Shown here: positions 42,604 through 51,541 of the stretch, one piece after another
Layout: each line of letters opens with the position of its first letter
Position numbering within the stretch: the first letter of the stretch is position 1
Source: Betaproteobacteria bacterium Ga0077526
GTDB lineage: Bacteria > Pseudomonadota > Gammaproteobacteria > Burkholderiales > Ga0077523
NCBI GenBank assembly: GCA_001464765.1
Contig: LNDV01000035.1
Coordinates: forward strand, 248,001-312,000
Reading direction: 5' to 3'
DNA length: 64,000 nt
Notes under the pieces: generated by a model
What the model was told of the DNA's origin: nothing
The model's database searches: none
The model's input: the letters and a program-made list of their open reading frames with translations, nothing else
Translations under genes and position numbers: made by a program

Positions 42604-44188
42604 AAAAGCCACCGCGTTTTCGGTTGCCTCGCTGCCGGGCTCGCCGCAACCGCCGGTGCGCCGGCTGGTGTTCGTTTTCGGCGATCAGCTCGAGGCGCAG
42701 AGTGCGGCTTTCGACGATTTCGACCCGGCCCAGGATGCGGTGTTCATGGCCGAAGTCCGATCGGAATCGACTGTCGTCTGGTCGGCGAAGCCGCGCACCG
42801 CGATGTTCCTCGCGGCGATGCGTCACTTCGCACACGAGCTCCGGGAACGCGGTGTTCGCGTCTTCTACTCGCGACTGGACGACGCGGAGAACACCCAATC
42901 GCTGGAAGGCGAACTCGACCGCGCAGTGACCTTCCTGAAACCGGGTCGCGTGGACGTCGTGCAACCCGGCGAATGGCGGCTCGATGCGTGGCTTCGCGCC
43001 CGGAAAGACACAGTGGTGCACGCCGACCGTCACTTCCTCTGCACAACCGAACAGTTCGCCGCTCACGCGCGTGGACGCAAACAGCTGCGGCTCGAATTCT
43101 TCTATCGGGAGATGCGCGAGCGCCACGACGTGCTGCTTGAACACGGCAACCCGGCCGGGGGACGGTGGAACTTCGATGCGGAGAACCGCGGTTCCTTCGG
43201 CAAGGGCGGTCCCTCCGGCGTGCCCGCGCCATGGTCGACCCCACCCGACGGGATCACGGCCGAGGTGCTCGCCCTCGTCGACCGGTCGTTCGGCGATCAC
43301 CCAGGCACCCTCCTCCGCTTCGACTGGCCGGTCACACGGACACAAGCGCTGGCCGCGCTGGATGACTTCATCGGGACGGCGCTGCCGCAGTTCGGGGAGT
43401 TCCAGGACGCGATGTGGACCGACGAGCCGTGGCTGTATCACTCGCGCTTGTCTGCTGCGCTCAACCTGAAGCTGCTTAGGCCACTGGAGGTGATCCGCGC
43501 GGCCGAGGGCGCCTGGCAGCGCGGTGCCGTGCCGCTGGCGGCGGCAGAAGGCTTCATCCGGCAGATCCTCGGATGGCGCGAGTACGTGCGCGGCGTCTAC
43601 TGGCACTTCATGCCCGGCTACGGGGAGCGGAACGCACTCGACGCGCACGAACCGCTCCCTGCCTTCTACTGGACCGGCGATGTGCCCATGCAGTGCCTGC
43701 GCAGCGCCATCGGGCAGACGCTGGAACTGGGTTACGCCCATCACATTCAGCGGCTCATGGTGACGGGTCTGTATGCGCTTCTGCTGGGTGTGGAGCCGCG
43801 CGCCGTTCACGAGTGGTACCTCGCGGTGTACGTCGATGCCGTCGAATGGGTGGAACTGCCGAACACGCTGGGCATGTCGCAATACGCGGATGGCGGCGTG
43901 ATGGCCTCGAAGCCCTACGTCGCCACGGGCAAGTACATCCAGCGCATGAGCAACTACTGTGAGGGGTGCCGCTTCCGGCCCGACGTCATGATCGGCCCCC
44001 GCGCGTGCCCGTTCACCACGCTCTACTGGGACTTCCTCGGCCGGCACGAGGCTTCCCTCGCCCGCAACCCGCGCATGGCGCTGCAGGTACGCAACCTCGC
44101 ACGCCTCAACGAACAGACCCGCAAGGCGATCGCAGCGAGTGCGAGTGCGATCCGCGCGAACGGCGGCAGTCCCCCGGACGCCCCGTGA
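42593..44188 (+). CDS. FeS-BCP (PhrB-type) photolyase/cryptochrome
   Basis: This 531-residue protein belongs to the iron-sulfur bacterial cryptochromes and photolyases. Cys368, Cys456, Cys459 and Cys472 (MQCLRS, YCEGC, RACPF) are spaced exactly as the four 4Fe-4S ligands of Agrobacterium PhrB (350, 438, 441, 454, as I recall them). An N-terminal alpha/beta domain (VFVFGDQL) binds the lumazine-type antenna in that family, and the C-terminal helical domain binds FAD. Known members repair (6-4) photoproducts. It overlaps both neighbours, the FAD-only photolyase-like gene and the DUF2256 gene, so this is one light-repair operon. Confidence 0.92.
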   Translation: MPPEKATAFSVASLPGSPQPPVRRLVFVFGDQLEAQSAAFDDFDPAQDAVFMAEVRSESTVVWSAKPRTAMFLAAMRHFAHELRERGVRVFYSRLDDAENTQSLEGELDRAVTFLKPGRVDVVQPGEWRLDAWLRARKDTVVHADRHFLCTTEQFAAHARGRKQLRLEFFYREMRERHDVLLEHGNPAGGRWNFDAENRGSFGKGGPSGVPAPWSTPPDGITAEVLALVDRSFGDHPGTLLRFDWPVTRTQALAALDDFIGTALPQFGEFQDAMWTDEPWLYHSRLSAALNLKLLRPLEVIRAAEGAWQRGAVPLAAAEGFIRQILGWREYVRGVYWHFMPGYGERNALDAHEPLPAFYWTGDVPMQCLRSAIGQTLELGYAHHIQRLMVTGLYALLLGVEPRAVHEWYLAVYVDAVEWVELPNTLGMSQYADGGVMASKPYVATGKYIQRMSNYCEGCRFRPDVMIGPRACPFTTLYWDFLGRHEASLARNPRMALQVRNLARLNEQTRKAIAASASAIRANGGSPPDAP

Positions 44189-44352
44189 GATCCGACGACG
44201 GCCATCGCGGCAACAAGTCGACGCTGCCCTCGAAGCCCTGCGAGCGATGCGGACGCCCGATGACATGGCGCAAGCGATGGCGCAACACCTGGGACGAGGT
44301 GAAGTACTGCTCCGAGGCCTGCCGCAAGGCGGCCCGGCACAGTCCGGCGTAG
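44185..44352 (+). CDS. DUF2256 small zinc-ribbon protein
   Basis: This 55-residue protein starts at a GTG that overlaps the photolyase stop codon by four bases. It carries CERCGRPMTWRKRW...YCSEACRK, two CxxC/CxxxC zinc knuckle halves, the DUF2256 signature. In other genomes this family is often next to photolyase genes. The function is unknown; a DNA- or nucleic-acid-binding accessory role is only a guess. Confidence 0.85.
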   Translation: MRSDDGHRGNKSTLPSKPCERCGRPMTWRKRWRNTWDEVKYCSEACRKAARHSPA

Positions 44353-44372
44353 CGCCCTCGAACGGCCCATTC

Positions 44373-45923
44373 TCAAGCCGGCGTCGCCGGCGGCGGGCGG
44401 GCATCGAGCGGAAGCGTCAGGCACATCCGTGTGCCGCCATGGGGGGACGGCAACGTGCGGAGACTGCCGCCGTGAAGCCAGGCGATCCGCTGCGCGATCG
44501 CCAGACCCAGTCCTCCGAACCCGCCGCCCGGGCGCGCCGTGAAGGCGTCGCGCACCGGCTGCCCGGAGGCGAGCCGGCCCGCGAGCGCTTCCGGCAGACC
44601 GGGCCCCGAATCTTCGACGAGGACCGCTACGCCGCGTCCTTTCTGGAGCAGAGACACCTGGACGGCCCGCTCGCCGCGGCCGTGACGGATGGCGTTGTCG
44701 ATCAGGTTCGTGAGCGCCCGATCGATGAGTTCGATATCCCCTTCCATCTCCACGCGCCCGGGCGGAACGCCCGCGATGGCGACGGGCGCGGGCTGCGCCG
44801 ACAGCCCGAAAGTCCGCACCGTGTCCTGCACGAGTTCGTCGAGGCGGAACCGGTCGTGCTGGAGAATCCGGTCGACCGACTGCAGACGGGCGAGTTCGAA
44901 AAGCTGCCGCGACAGCCGCCTTACCTTCTCGCTCTGGCCGAGCGCCGCCGCCAGGTAGTGCGACCGTTCCGTCGGGTCCAGCGCGGCGTTGCGAAGACTC
45001 AAGGTTTCGAGGTAGCCGTGCAAGGCCGTGAGCGGTGTGCGCAGATCGTGGGCGACATTGGCGATCACTTCCCGCTGCGCAGCTTGCTGGTGCTCGCGAG
45101 CACTGACCTCGGACTCGATGCGGCGCGCCAGGGTACGGAAGGCCCGGTCGATGGACGTCACCTCGTCGCGCGTGTCGGCCGCGCCATCCCCCCGCGGGGA
45201 TACCGGACCGTCCGCAATCGTGAAGTCCCGCATTTCGTTCGCGACACGCCGCAGCGGCGTCGTGAGCTTGCGGAACACCATGTAGCCGATGGCGAGGGTA
45301 GCGATGAGCCCGGCGGCGACGATCGCCACTGCCGTGGCCCACAGGCGGCGGGAACCGACGTGGCCGGCAACGCGGGCGCGCTCTTCACCGTCGAGCACGA
45401 CGTAGAGATAGCCGGGCGGCACGGTGGTGCCCGGGTCAGGCGGAAACATCGCCGCACTGAAGATCTTGCGCACGCCCGGCTGTCTCGGATCGGAACCGGT
45501 CAGCGGCAGGGCGTCACCCGAGAGGAACGCACGTACCGCCTCCAGGTCCACCTGCGGCTCCCGAACCGCCGCGGGGTCGCCGAGATAGGTCTGCACCCGT
45601 CCCGCCGAATCGAGGAGGTAGACCTCGATTCCGGGGTTCACGGTCATCAGCATGTGCAGCAGTTCATCCAGGGTCGCGCGCTGGCCCGGAAGGTCTCCGT
45701 TCCGGGAAATCTCCGGCCAGTGTTCGACGATGTGGCGCGCGAGCCCATGCGACAACCGCTGGGCTGTCTCCTTCTCCTGATCCACGCTGGCCCGATGGCC
45801 GAGCCACGCCACCATTCCGCTGAATCCGAACAGAAGCGCGGCGAACGCGAAGGCGATGCGCCGGAAGAACGGCAAGGTCAAGACGGACTCGACACGACGG
45901 CGAACCGGTAGCCCAGACCCCAC
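44373..45923 (-). CDS. Sensor histidine kinase, HAMP type
   Basis: This 516-residue membrane kinase has helix 1 at about residues 22-41, a periplasmic sensor (about 45-190), helix 2 at 194-216 and a HAMP linker. The HisKA site is His292 in ANVAHDLRTP, and the HATPase domain has NLIDNAIRHGRG and DSGPGLP. The GTG start at 45923 overlaps the response regulator gene by 46 bases. No better start is seen before helix 1. It pairs with the OmpR regulator at 45878. The signal is unknown; the divergent PEP-CTERM gene at 46756 is a possible target. Confidence 0.9.
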   Translation of the reverse strand: MGSGLPVRRRVESVLTLPFFRRIAFAFAALLFGFSGMVAWLGHRASVDQEKETAQRLSHGLARHIVEHWPEISRNGDLPGQRATLDELLHMLMTVNPGIEVYLLDSAGRVQTYLGDPAAVREPQVDLEAVRAFLSGDALPLTGSDPRQPGVRKIFSAAMFPPDPGTTVPPGYLYVVLDGEERARVAGHVGSRRLWATAVAIVAAGLIATLAIGYMVFRKLTTPLRRVANEMRDFTIADGPVSPRGDGAADTRDEVTSIDRAFRTLARRIESEVSAREHQQAAQREVIANVAHDLRTPLTALHGYLETLSLRNAALDPTERSHYLAAALGQSEKVRRLSRQLFELARLQSVDRILQHDRFRLDELVQDTVRTFGLSAQPAPVAIAGVPPGRVEMEGDIELIDRALTNLIDNAIRHGRGERAVQVSLLQKGRGVAVLVEDSGPGLPEALAGRLASGQPVRDAFTARPGGGFGGLGLAIAQRIAWLHGGSLRTLPSPHGGTRMCLTLPLDARPPPATPA

Positions 45924-46585
45924 ACTGTCTGGATGAGCATCGGATCCTGGGGGTCCTGTTCGACTTTCGCACGGAGCCGGTTGATATGCGAATTGACGGT
46001 GTGGTCGTATCCGTCGAAACCGCTGCCCCAGACATGGGCGAGCAGTTCGCTCCGACTGAAGATCCGGTCCGGGTGACGGACGAGAAAGTGCAGCAGATCG
46101 AACTCGCGCAGCGTCAGCGGCACCGTCCGGTCGCCGCGCTTCAGTTCGCGCCGCGCGATGTCCAGCGAGAATCCGCCGAAAGCGAGGACGGCACTGCCGC
46201 TCTGCTCGGCACGCTGCCGATCCGCCCGGCGCAGCAGGGCTCGGACCCGCGCTTCGAGTTCGAGCACCGAAAAGGGTTTGGGAACGTAGTCGTCCGCACC
46301 GAGCTCCAGTCCGAGCACGCGGTGGGTCTCCGAGGCACGTGCGCTGATCATGATGAGTGGCACATAGGTCGGGCGGCTCCGAAGGCGGCGACAGACTTCG
46401 AGCCCGTCGACGCCGGGGAGCATGAGGTCGAGCAGCATCAGATCGAAGCCCCCGGCGTCCACGGCGCGCGAGGCTTCCTCGCCGTCTTTCGCGCGTCGTA
46501 CGTGGAATCCCGCCTGGCTCAAATGCAGGCCGACCACTTCGGCAATGGCGGGGTCGTCCTCCACGAGCATGAGTGTCTTGGGCAT
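45878..46585 (-). CDS. OmpR/PhoB-family response regulator
   Basis: This 235-residue protein has a receiver domain with phospho-acceptor Asp53 (LMLLDLMLPGVDG), acidic pocket EDD (9-11) and Lys in YVPKPFS. A winged-helix DNA-binding domain follows (about 135-230, LTLREFDLLHFLVRHP, YDHTVNSHINRLRAKVE). It overlaps the histidine kinase gene, so the pair is co-translated. The ATG at 46583-46585 was chosen because the residues upstream do not fit a receiver N-terminus. It is divergent from the spondin-domain gene with a 170-base gap. Confidence 0.93.
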   Translation of the reverse strand: MPKTLMLVEDDPAIAEVVGLHLSQAGFHVRRAKDGEEASRAVDAGGFDLMLLDLMLPGVDGLEVCRRLRSRPTYVPLIMISARASETHRVLGLELGADDYVPKPFSVLELEARVRALLRRADRQRAEQSGSAVLAFGGFSLDIARRELKRGDRTVPLTLREFDLLHFLVRHPDRIFSRSELLAHVWGSGFDGYDHTVNSHINRLRAKVEQDPQDPMLIQTVWGLGYRFAVVSSPS

Positions 46586-46755
46586 GCGCCTGTTACGAGG
46601 CGCGCGGGGATCCGGATGCATAGTCGACCACGAAACGCCGGGCAGATCCTCACGCCGCCGTGAATCTTCCATGAGGACTGCGTGACCCGGGATGAGGAAC
46701 ATCCGGACATGCGCCGCACCCTGCGGACGCTCTGTTCCCCCACAGGAGACAACCC

Positions 46756-47559
46756 ATGACCGCCATTCGTCCTTCTCTATCCCCCATCGCCTCCGCCCTG
46801 CTCGCGCTGCTGTGCGCGGGCACCGCTCACGCCGCGCCAGTCCAGGTCAAGGTGACCGTGGAGAACCTCGCGCCCAGCAACAGCATCGCTTTCGCGCCGC
46901 TCCGAATCGGCTTCCACGGCGGCACTTTCGATGCCTTCAACATCGGCGAGGCCGCGACGGCCCCCATCATTTCCGTTGCCGAAGGCGGCAGTGGCGCGGA
47001 CTGGTTTCCCGCGTTCATGGCGGCAGATCCGACCGCCACAGTAGGAAGTGTCCTGCCGACGCCGGCCGGTCCGCTCCTGCCCGGGGCGAGCGGCACCGCC
47101 ACCTTCACGGTCGACACGGCGGTGAATCCGTACTTCACCTTTGCCTCCATGGTCGTGCCGAGCAACGACTTCTTCATCGGCAACGACGACCCGATGGCGT
47201 ACCGGCTGTTCGATGCCCAGGGCAACCTCGCGATCTCGACCATCCTGCAGCGCAGTCGGGATGTCTGGGACGCGGGCTCCGAGATCCATGACCCGGCCGC
47301 CGCCGCTTTCGTGGGGACGAACAACCTTCGCGCCGACCAGAATTCCGTGGTGGCCTTCAACTTCGCGGAGATTGCCGCGTTCAACGGCCTCACCACCGGG
47401 CCGGGCTACGTGTTCGACAGTCAGCTGCAGGCGAACTCCGACATCTACCGGATCTCGTTCGAAGTCGCGCCCGTGCCGGAGCCGGAGACCTACGCGATGA
47501 TGGGGATCGGACTGGGCCTGCTGGGCGTGGCGCGCCTGCGGCGCAGGACGGCACGCTGA
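46756..47559 (+). CDS. Spondin-domain PEP-CTERM protein
   Basis: This 267-residue secreted protein has a signal peptide (residues 1-27, GTAHAAP). A spondin-N-like domain follows (about 28-230: VKVTVENLAPSNSIAFAP, GFHGGTFDAF, SEIHDPAAAAFVGTNN). The C-terminus has VPEPETYAMMG, a hydrophobic segment and RLRRRTAR, the PEP-CTERM signal. An AGGAG site precedes the ATG. It is divergent from a two-component system, which may control it (inference). Probably a cell-surface protein. Confidence 0.85.
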   Translation: MTAIRPSLSPIASALLALLCAGTAHAAPVQVKVTVENLAPSNSIAFAPLRIGFHGGTFDAFNIGEAATAPIISVAEGGSGADWFPAFMAADPTATVGSVLPTPAGPLLPGASGTATFTVDTAVNPYFTFASMVVPSNDFFIGNDDPMAYRLFDAQGNLAISTILQRSRDVWDAGSEIHDPAAAAFVGTNNLRADQNSVVAFNFAEIAAFNGLTTGPGYVFDSQLQANSDIYRISFEVAPVPEPETYAMMGIGLGLLGVARLRRRTAR

Positions 47560-47614
47560 TGTCGCGGCGGGACCGGGCATTCGCCCCGGTTCCGCCGTTC
47601 CTGGTGGCTGGCGC

Positions 47615-48916
47615 CTACCAGGCGTAGCTGTACATCGCGTGGAAGGCGATGTACTCGAGCCTTGCGGTGAGACCCGGGCCGAGCGGCACCTGAGGATTGG
47701 TGTAGCGGACTTCCGCCGGGAAGAGGTACTCGAGCCCCGCCGCGAAATGATGGCGTTCCCCGAACTGGCGTGTCGCGCCGAGCGTCAGATGCTTCTCGCC
47801 GATGGGAGCGAGCGTGGGACTCAGGGTCTGCACTTCGAACGGCTGCTTCATGTAGTTGAACCCGGCATACAGCACGAGCCGGTCGTCCAGCGCATGGCGG
47901 ACACCCAGCGCGTAGATGGTGCGGTCGCGCGCCGTGATGTCGGTTACCTGCCGAACGCCGGACGGCGCGAACGCATTGTCCGGGCCCGACGCGTCCAGCA
48001 CGATGCTGTCGAACGCGCGCGCCCAGCCCAGACGGCTCACCTTGAATGACAGTAGCGTGGCATCCGTGGCCGCCCACGTGGCCCCTACGGAGATCTCGCG
48101 CGGAATGGCCAGCCCTTCCAGGCGCGCATTGCCGTAAGTGACGGTACCGAGCCCGACGGAAGACATGTTGACACGGGCCTGCCCGTCCGTGAGCGGCAAG
48201 GCGACCCGGTTGGCGAACACGAAACCGAGGCGCACCGACGGCGAGAGCTGATACTGAGCCCCCAGCCGGTAACCGCTGCGCGACGCGCGAACATTGTCGA
48301 CCGAGACCCCGAAGAAGGTGCGTGTCGGGTCGAACGCATCGAAGTTCGAACTGTTGGGGAAGATCTTCTGCTCGGCCACAGCCACGACGGCAGACACGCC
48401 GACCCCGAGCGAGAGCTTGGGCGTGACCTCCCAGGACAGCCCACCCGTCAGCTTCCCGACGCCGAAAAGAGCGGTGAGCTGGTCCCGCCCGCCGAACGGC
48501 GTGGCGAGGTTCTCGAACTGTGCGCCGGAACCGCCCTGGAAGAACATGCCGATGCCGGCGACGACCGGACCGCCCGAGATGCGATGCGCGAGCCCGAGGC
48601 CTGCCACCGGAATCACCTTGTTCGTCACCTGACGGTCGTTACCGAGGCCATCCCGATGCACCCCGTCGTGGATGAACGCGCTCGCAAGATAAACATCCAC
48701 ACGCCCTGCGCTCAACTGGGACAGCCCGGCCGGATTGGTGTTGAGCGCAGAGGTATCCCGGGCCATCGCTGTGTCGGCGCCGGCCATGAGCGCGGATTCG
48801 GTACCGAACCCGATCTGGTTGATGCCGTTGTTGGCCTCTACGGAACCGACGGCCAGGGCGAAGAGTGCGGGGAGGGAAAGGGCAAGGCAGAGGCGACGGC
48901 GGGCAGGGGTTCCCAA
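47615..48916 (-). CDS. OmpP1/FadL-family outer-membrane transporter
   Basis: This 433-residue beta-barrel protein has a signal peptide (residues 1-28, VGSVEAN). It opens NGINQIGFGTESALMAGADTAMARDTSALNTNPAGL, the FadL hatch region that includes an Asn-Pro-Ala-Gly motif. It ends in an aromatic residue (SYAW), as expected for Bam-dependent insertion. FadL proteins carry long-chain fatty acids and hydrocarbons. Placement beside acyl-CoA dehydrogenase and thiolase genes supports uptake of such compounds. Confidence 0.88.
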   Translation of the reverse strand: MGTPARRRLCLALSLPALFALAVGSVEANNGINQIGFGTESALMAGADTAMARDTSALNTNPAGLSQLSAGRVDVYLASAFIHDGVHRDGLGNDRQVTNKVIPVAGLGLAHRISGGPVVAGIGMFFQGGSGAQFENLATPFGGRDQLTALFGVGKLTGGLSWEVTPKLSLGVGVSAVVAVAEQKIFPNSSNFDAFDPTRTFFGVSVDNVRASRSGYRLGAQYQLSPSVRLGFVFANRVALPLTDGQARVNMSSVGLGTVTYGNARLEGLAIPREISVGATWAATDATLLSFKVSRLGWARAFDSIVLDASGPDNAFAPSGVRQVTDITARDRTIYALGVRHALDDRLVLYAGFNYMKQPFEVQTLSPTLAPIGEKHLTLGATRQFGERHHFAAGLEYLFPAEVRYTNPQVPLGPGLTARLEYIAFHAMYSYAW

Positions 48917-49062
48917 GGCGGCGGTCTCACTGGTTGTTTTGACATCTTCGTGTCCGCATCGAATCTACCACGCGACCGTGTGGTGTTCGCAATGGCCGCG
49001 GAGGCTATCGACCCGCCATACCGCCGCGAGCGCTCCCCAGCCGTTCGCGCTTCCGGCTTCGG

Positions 49063-50214
49063 CTACTTGCCCAGGCCCATGGAGCGGGCCACCACTTCCT
49101 TCATGATCTCGTTGGTGCCACCGTAAATGCGTGAGACGCGCGCATCGGCGTAGGCCCGCGCGATCGGGTACTCCAGCATGAAGCCGTAGCCGCCGTGCAG
49201 CTGCAGGCATTCGTCCAGCACCTTGCCCTGCATGTCGGTCGTCGCGAACTTCGCCATGGCCGCCGTGGCGGCATCCAGCGTGCCCTTCTGCAGTTCGACC
49301 ATGCACTGGTCAACGAACACTCGGGCGATCTGCACCTGGGTCTGCATCTCCGCCAGCTTGAAACGTGTGTTCTGGAAGCTCGCCACCGTGGCACCGAACG
49401 CCTTCCGCTCGCGCACATAGGCTAGCGTCTCGTCGATGGCCTGCTGTGCGCAAGCGACCGCGTCGATGGCGATCTGCATCCGCTCCCAGGGGAGTTCCTG
49501 CATGAGATAGGCGAAGCCCTGCCCCTCGGCACCGAGCAGGTGGTCTGCGGGTACCTTGACGTCCTGGAAGAACAGCTCGGAGGTGTCCTGCGCCTTGAGG
49601 CCCAGCTTCTTCAGCCGCCGGCCCTTCTCGAACCCCTCCATGCCGCGCTCGACGAGCAGCAGACTCGTGCCCTTCGCACCGCGGGCCGGATCGGTCTTCA
49701 CCACCGTGATGACGACATCCGCGTGCCAGCCGTTGGTGATGAAGGTCTTCGCACCGTTCACCACGTACTGTCCCGATGCGTCGCGCACCGCCGAGGTCTT
49801 GATCGACTGCAGGTCGGAACCGGTTCCCGGCTCGGTCATCGCGATGGCGCCGATGATCTCGCCCCGGGCCATGCGCGGCAGATAGCGCTCCTTCTGGGCG
49901 GGCGTTCCATAACGCTGGATATAGGGCGCCACGATCTCCGAATGCAGGCCGAATCCGAGCCCGGACGCGTGGACGTTGGCCACTTCCTCCATCATCACCA
50001 TGCTGAAGAGCCGGTCCGCCCCGGCCCCGCCGTACTCCTCGGGCATGCTGGGACACAGGAAACCGTTGGCGCCCGCAGCCAGCCACACCTCTCGATCGAC
50101 GTAACCCTGCTCTTCCCAGCGTTCGTGGTGGGGCACCACTTCACGATCGAGGAACTTGCGGAACGACGCGCGAAAGCTCTCGTGCTCTTCCGTGAACAGG
50201 GTGCGGGCGATCAT
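49063..50214 (-). CDS. Acyl-CoA dehydrogenase, LCAD-like
   Basis: This 383-residue FAD enzyme has MTEPGTGSDLQ in the FAD/substrate domain and HGGYGFMLEYPIARAYADARVSRIYGGTNEIM at the C-terminus (cited as separate motifs: HGGYGF, EYPIARAY and IYGGTNEIM). IYGGT replaces the IYEGT of medium-chain enzymes, and a Glu is present in LPWERMQIA. This is the long-chain arrangement. The thiolase gene upstream ends one base before this start, so they form an operon. Confidence 0.9.
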   Translation of the reverse strand: MIARTLFTEEHESFRASFRKFLDREVVPHHERWEEQGYVDREVWLAAGANGFLCPSMPEEYGGAGADRLFSMVMMEEVANVHASGLGFGLHSEIVAPYIQRYGTPAQKERYLPRMARGEIIGAIAMTEPGTGSDLQSIKTSAVRDASGQYVVNGAKTFITNGWHADVVITVVKTDPARGAKGTSLLLVERGMEGFEKGRRLKKLGLKAQDTSELFFQDVKVPADHLLGAEGQGFAYLMQELPWERMQIAIDAVACAQQAIDETLAYVRERKAFGATVASFQNTRFKLAEMQTQVQIARVFVDQCMVELQKGTLDAATAAMAKFATTDMQGKVLDECLQLHGGYGFMLEYPIARAYADARVSRIYGGTNEIMKEVVARSMGLGK

Positions 50215-50215
50215 G

Positions 50216-51394
50216 TCAGAGCCGCTCGACGATGGTCACGTTGGCCTGGCCGCCGCCTTCGCACATGGTCTGCAGGCCGTAGCGCTTGCCGTGGCGGTGC
50301 AGCGCGTGGACCAGCGTGGCCATCAGCTTCGTGCCGGACGCGCCGAGCGGATGCCCGAGGGAGATCGCCCCACCATGCACGTTGAGGCGCGCGGGATCGC
50401 CGCCCGTGGCCTGGAGCCACGCCAGCGGCACCGGGGCGAAGGCTTCGTTCACTTCGTACAGGTCGATGTCGTCGATCTTCATGCCGGCCTTCTTCAGCGC
50501 CCGCTGCGTGGCCGGCAGCGGCGCCTCGAGCATGATCACCGGGTCGTGGCCCAGCACGGAAAGATGATGGATGCGGGCGATGGGCTCGACGCCCAGCGCC
50601 TTGAGCCCCCGTTCGTTGACGACCATCACGCCGCTCGCGCCGTCGCAGATCTGGCTCGCATTGGCGGCGGTGATGCTGCCACCTTCCTGCAGGACCTTCA
50701 CGGAGGCGATGCCTTCGAGGGACGCGTCGTACCGGATGCCCTCGTCGGCCGTGTGCACCTCCCCGGTCGGCGTGCCGGCACCCACCCTCACCTCCACCGG
50801 CACGATCTCGTCGGCGAAGGCACCCGCCTGCGTGGCGGCGATGGCGCGCTGGTGACTCTGCAGGGCGTAGGTGTCCAGTTGTTCCTTCGTGAGGCCGTAC
50901 TTCTTCGTGATCATCTCGGCGCCGATGAACTGGCTGAAGTCCGGCCCCGGGTACCGGCGGCGGATTTCCGGGCTCATGTAGTGGCCCAGGTTGTTCTCGG
51001 AGTACACCTTCTGCAGCCCGTGCAGCGGAATGCGGGACATGCTCTCGACACCGGCGGCGATGACGCAGTCCTGCGTGCCCGACATCACCGCCTGCGCGGC
51101 GAACTGGAGCGCCTGCTGGGAGGAGCCGCACTGGCGGTCGATGGACGTGCCGGGCACCGATTCCGGGAGCTTGGAGGCGAGCACGGCGTTGCGGCCGATG
51201 CAGATCGCCTGTTCCCCGGCCTGCAGGACGCACCCCATGATCACGTCCTCCACCAGGGCCGGATCGGCGCCGGTCCGGTCGACCAGCGCATTCAGCACCT
51301 CGGCCGCGAGTTCGACGGGGTGCCATCCCGAAAGACGGCCACCGCGACGACCGCCGGCGGTTCGGACTGCAGCAACGATATAGGCTTCGGGCAT
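50216..51394 (-). CDS. Acetyl-CoA acyltransferase (thiolase)
   Basis: This 392-residue thiolase has the nucleophile Cys89 in DRQCGSSQQA, the His in NVHGGAISLGHPLGASG and the second Cys in TMCEGGGQAN. The length is normal for FadA/AtoB-type enzymes. It cleaves 3-ketoacyl-CoA or condenses acetyl-CoA. Which direction applies is not seen here, but the neighbouring acyl-CoA dehydrogenase and crotonase suggest breakdown. It starts with ATG at 51392-51394 and is divergent from the crotonase gene. Confidence 0.92.
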   Translation of the reverse strand: MPEAYIVAAVRTAGGRRGGRLSGWHPVELAAEVLNALVDRTGADPALVEDVIMGCVLQAGEQAICIGRNAVLASKLPESVPGTSIDRQCGSSQQALQFAAQAVMSGTQDCVIAAGVESMSRIPLHGLQKVYSENNLGHYMSPEIRRRYPGPDFSQFIGAEMITKKYGLTKEQLDTYALQSHQRAIAATQAGAFADEIVPVEVRVGAGTPTGEVHTADEGIRYDASLEGIASVKVLQEGGSITAANASQICDGASGVMVVNERGLKALGVEPIARIHHLSVLGHDPVIMLEAPLPATQRALKKAGMKIDDIDLYEVNEAFAPVPLAWLQATGGDPARLNVHGGAISLGHPLGASGTKLMATLVHALHRHGKRYGLQTMCEGGGQANVTIVERL

Positions 51395-51541
51395 GGCGAT
51401 CTCTCGTGCGAAGGAGCCGGCGAGCAGGCCGGCAGGGTTCAGGAAGGTCTGGCCGAACGAATGCGATGATTGTACCGGGCTCGTCCTGCCTCTCCCGGCG
51501 CGCTACGATGCGCTCTTCCCATCGCCTTTCCGGAGGCCGCC

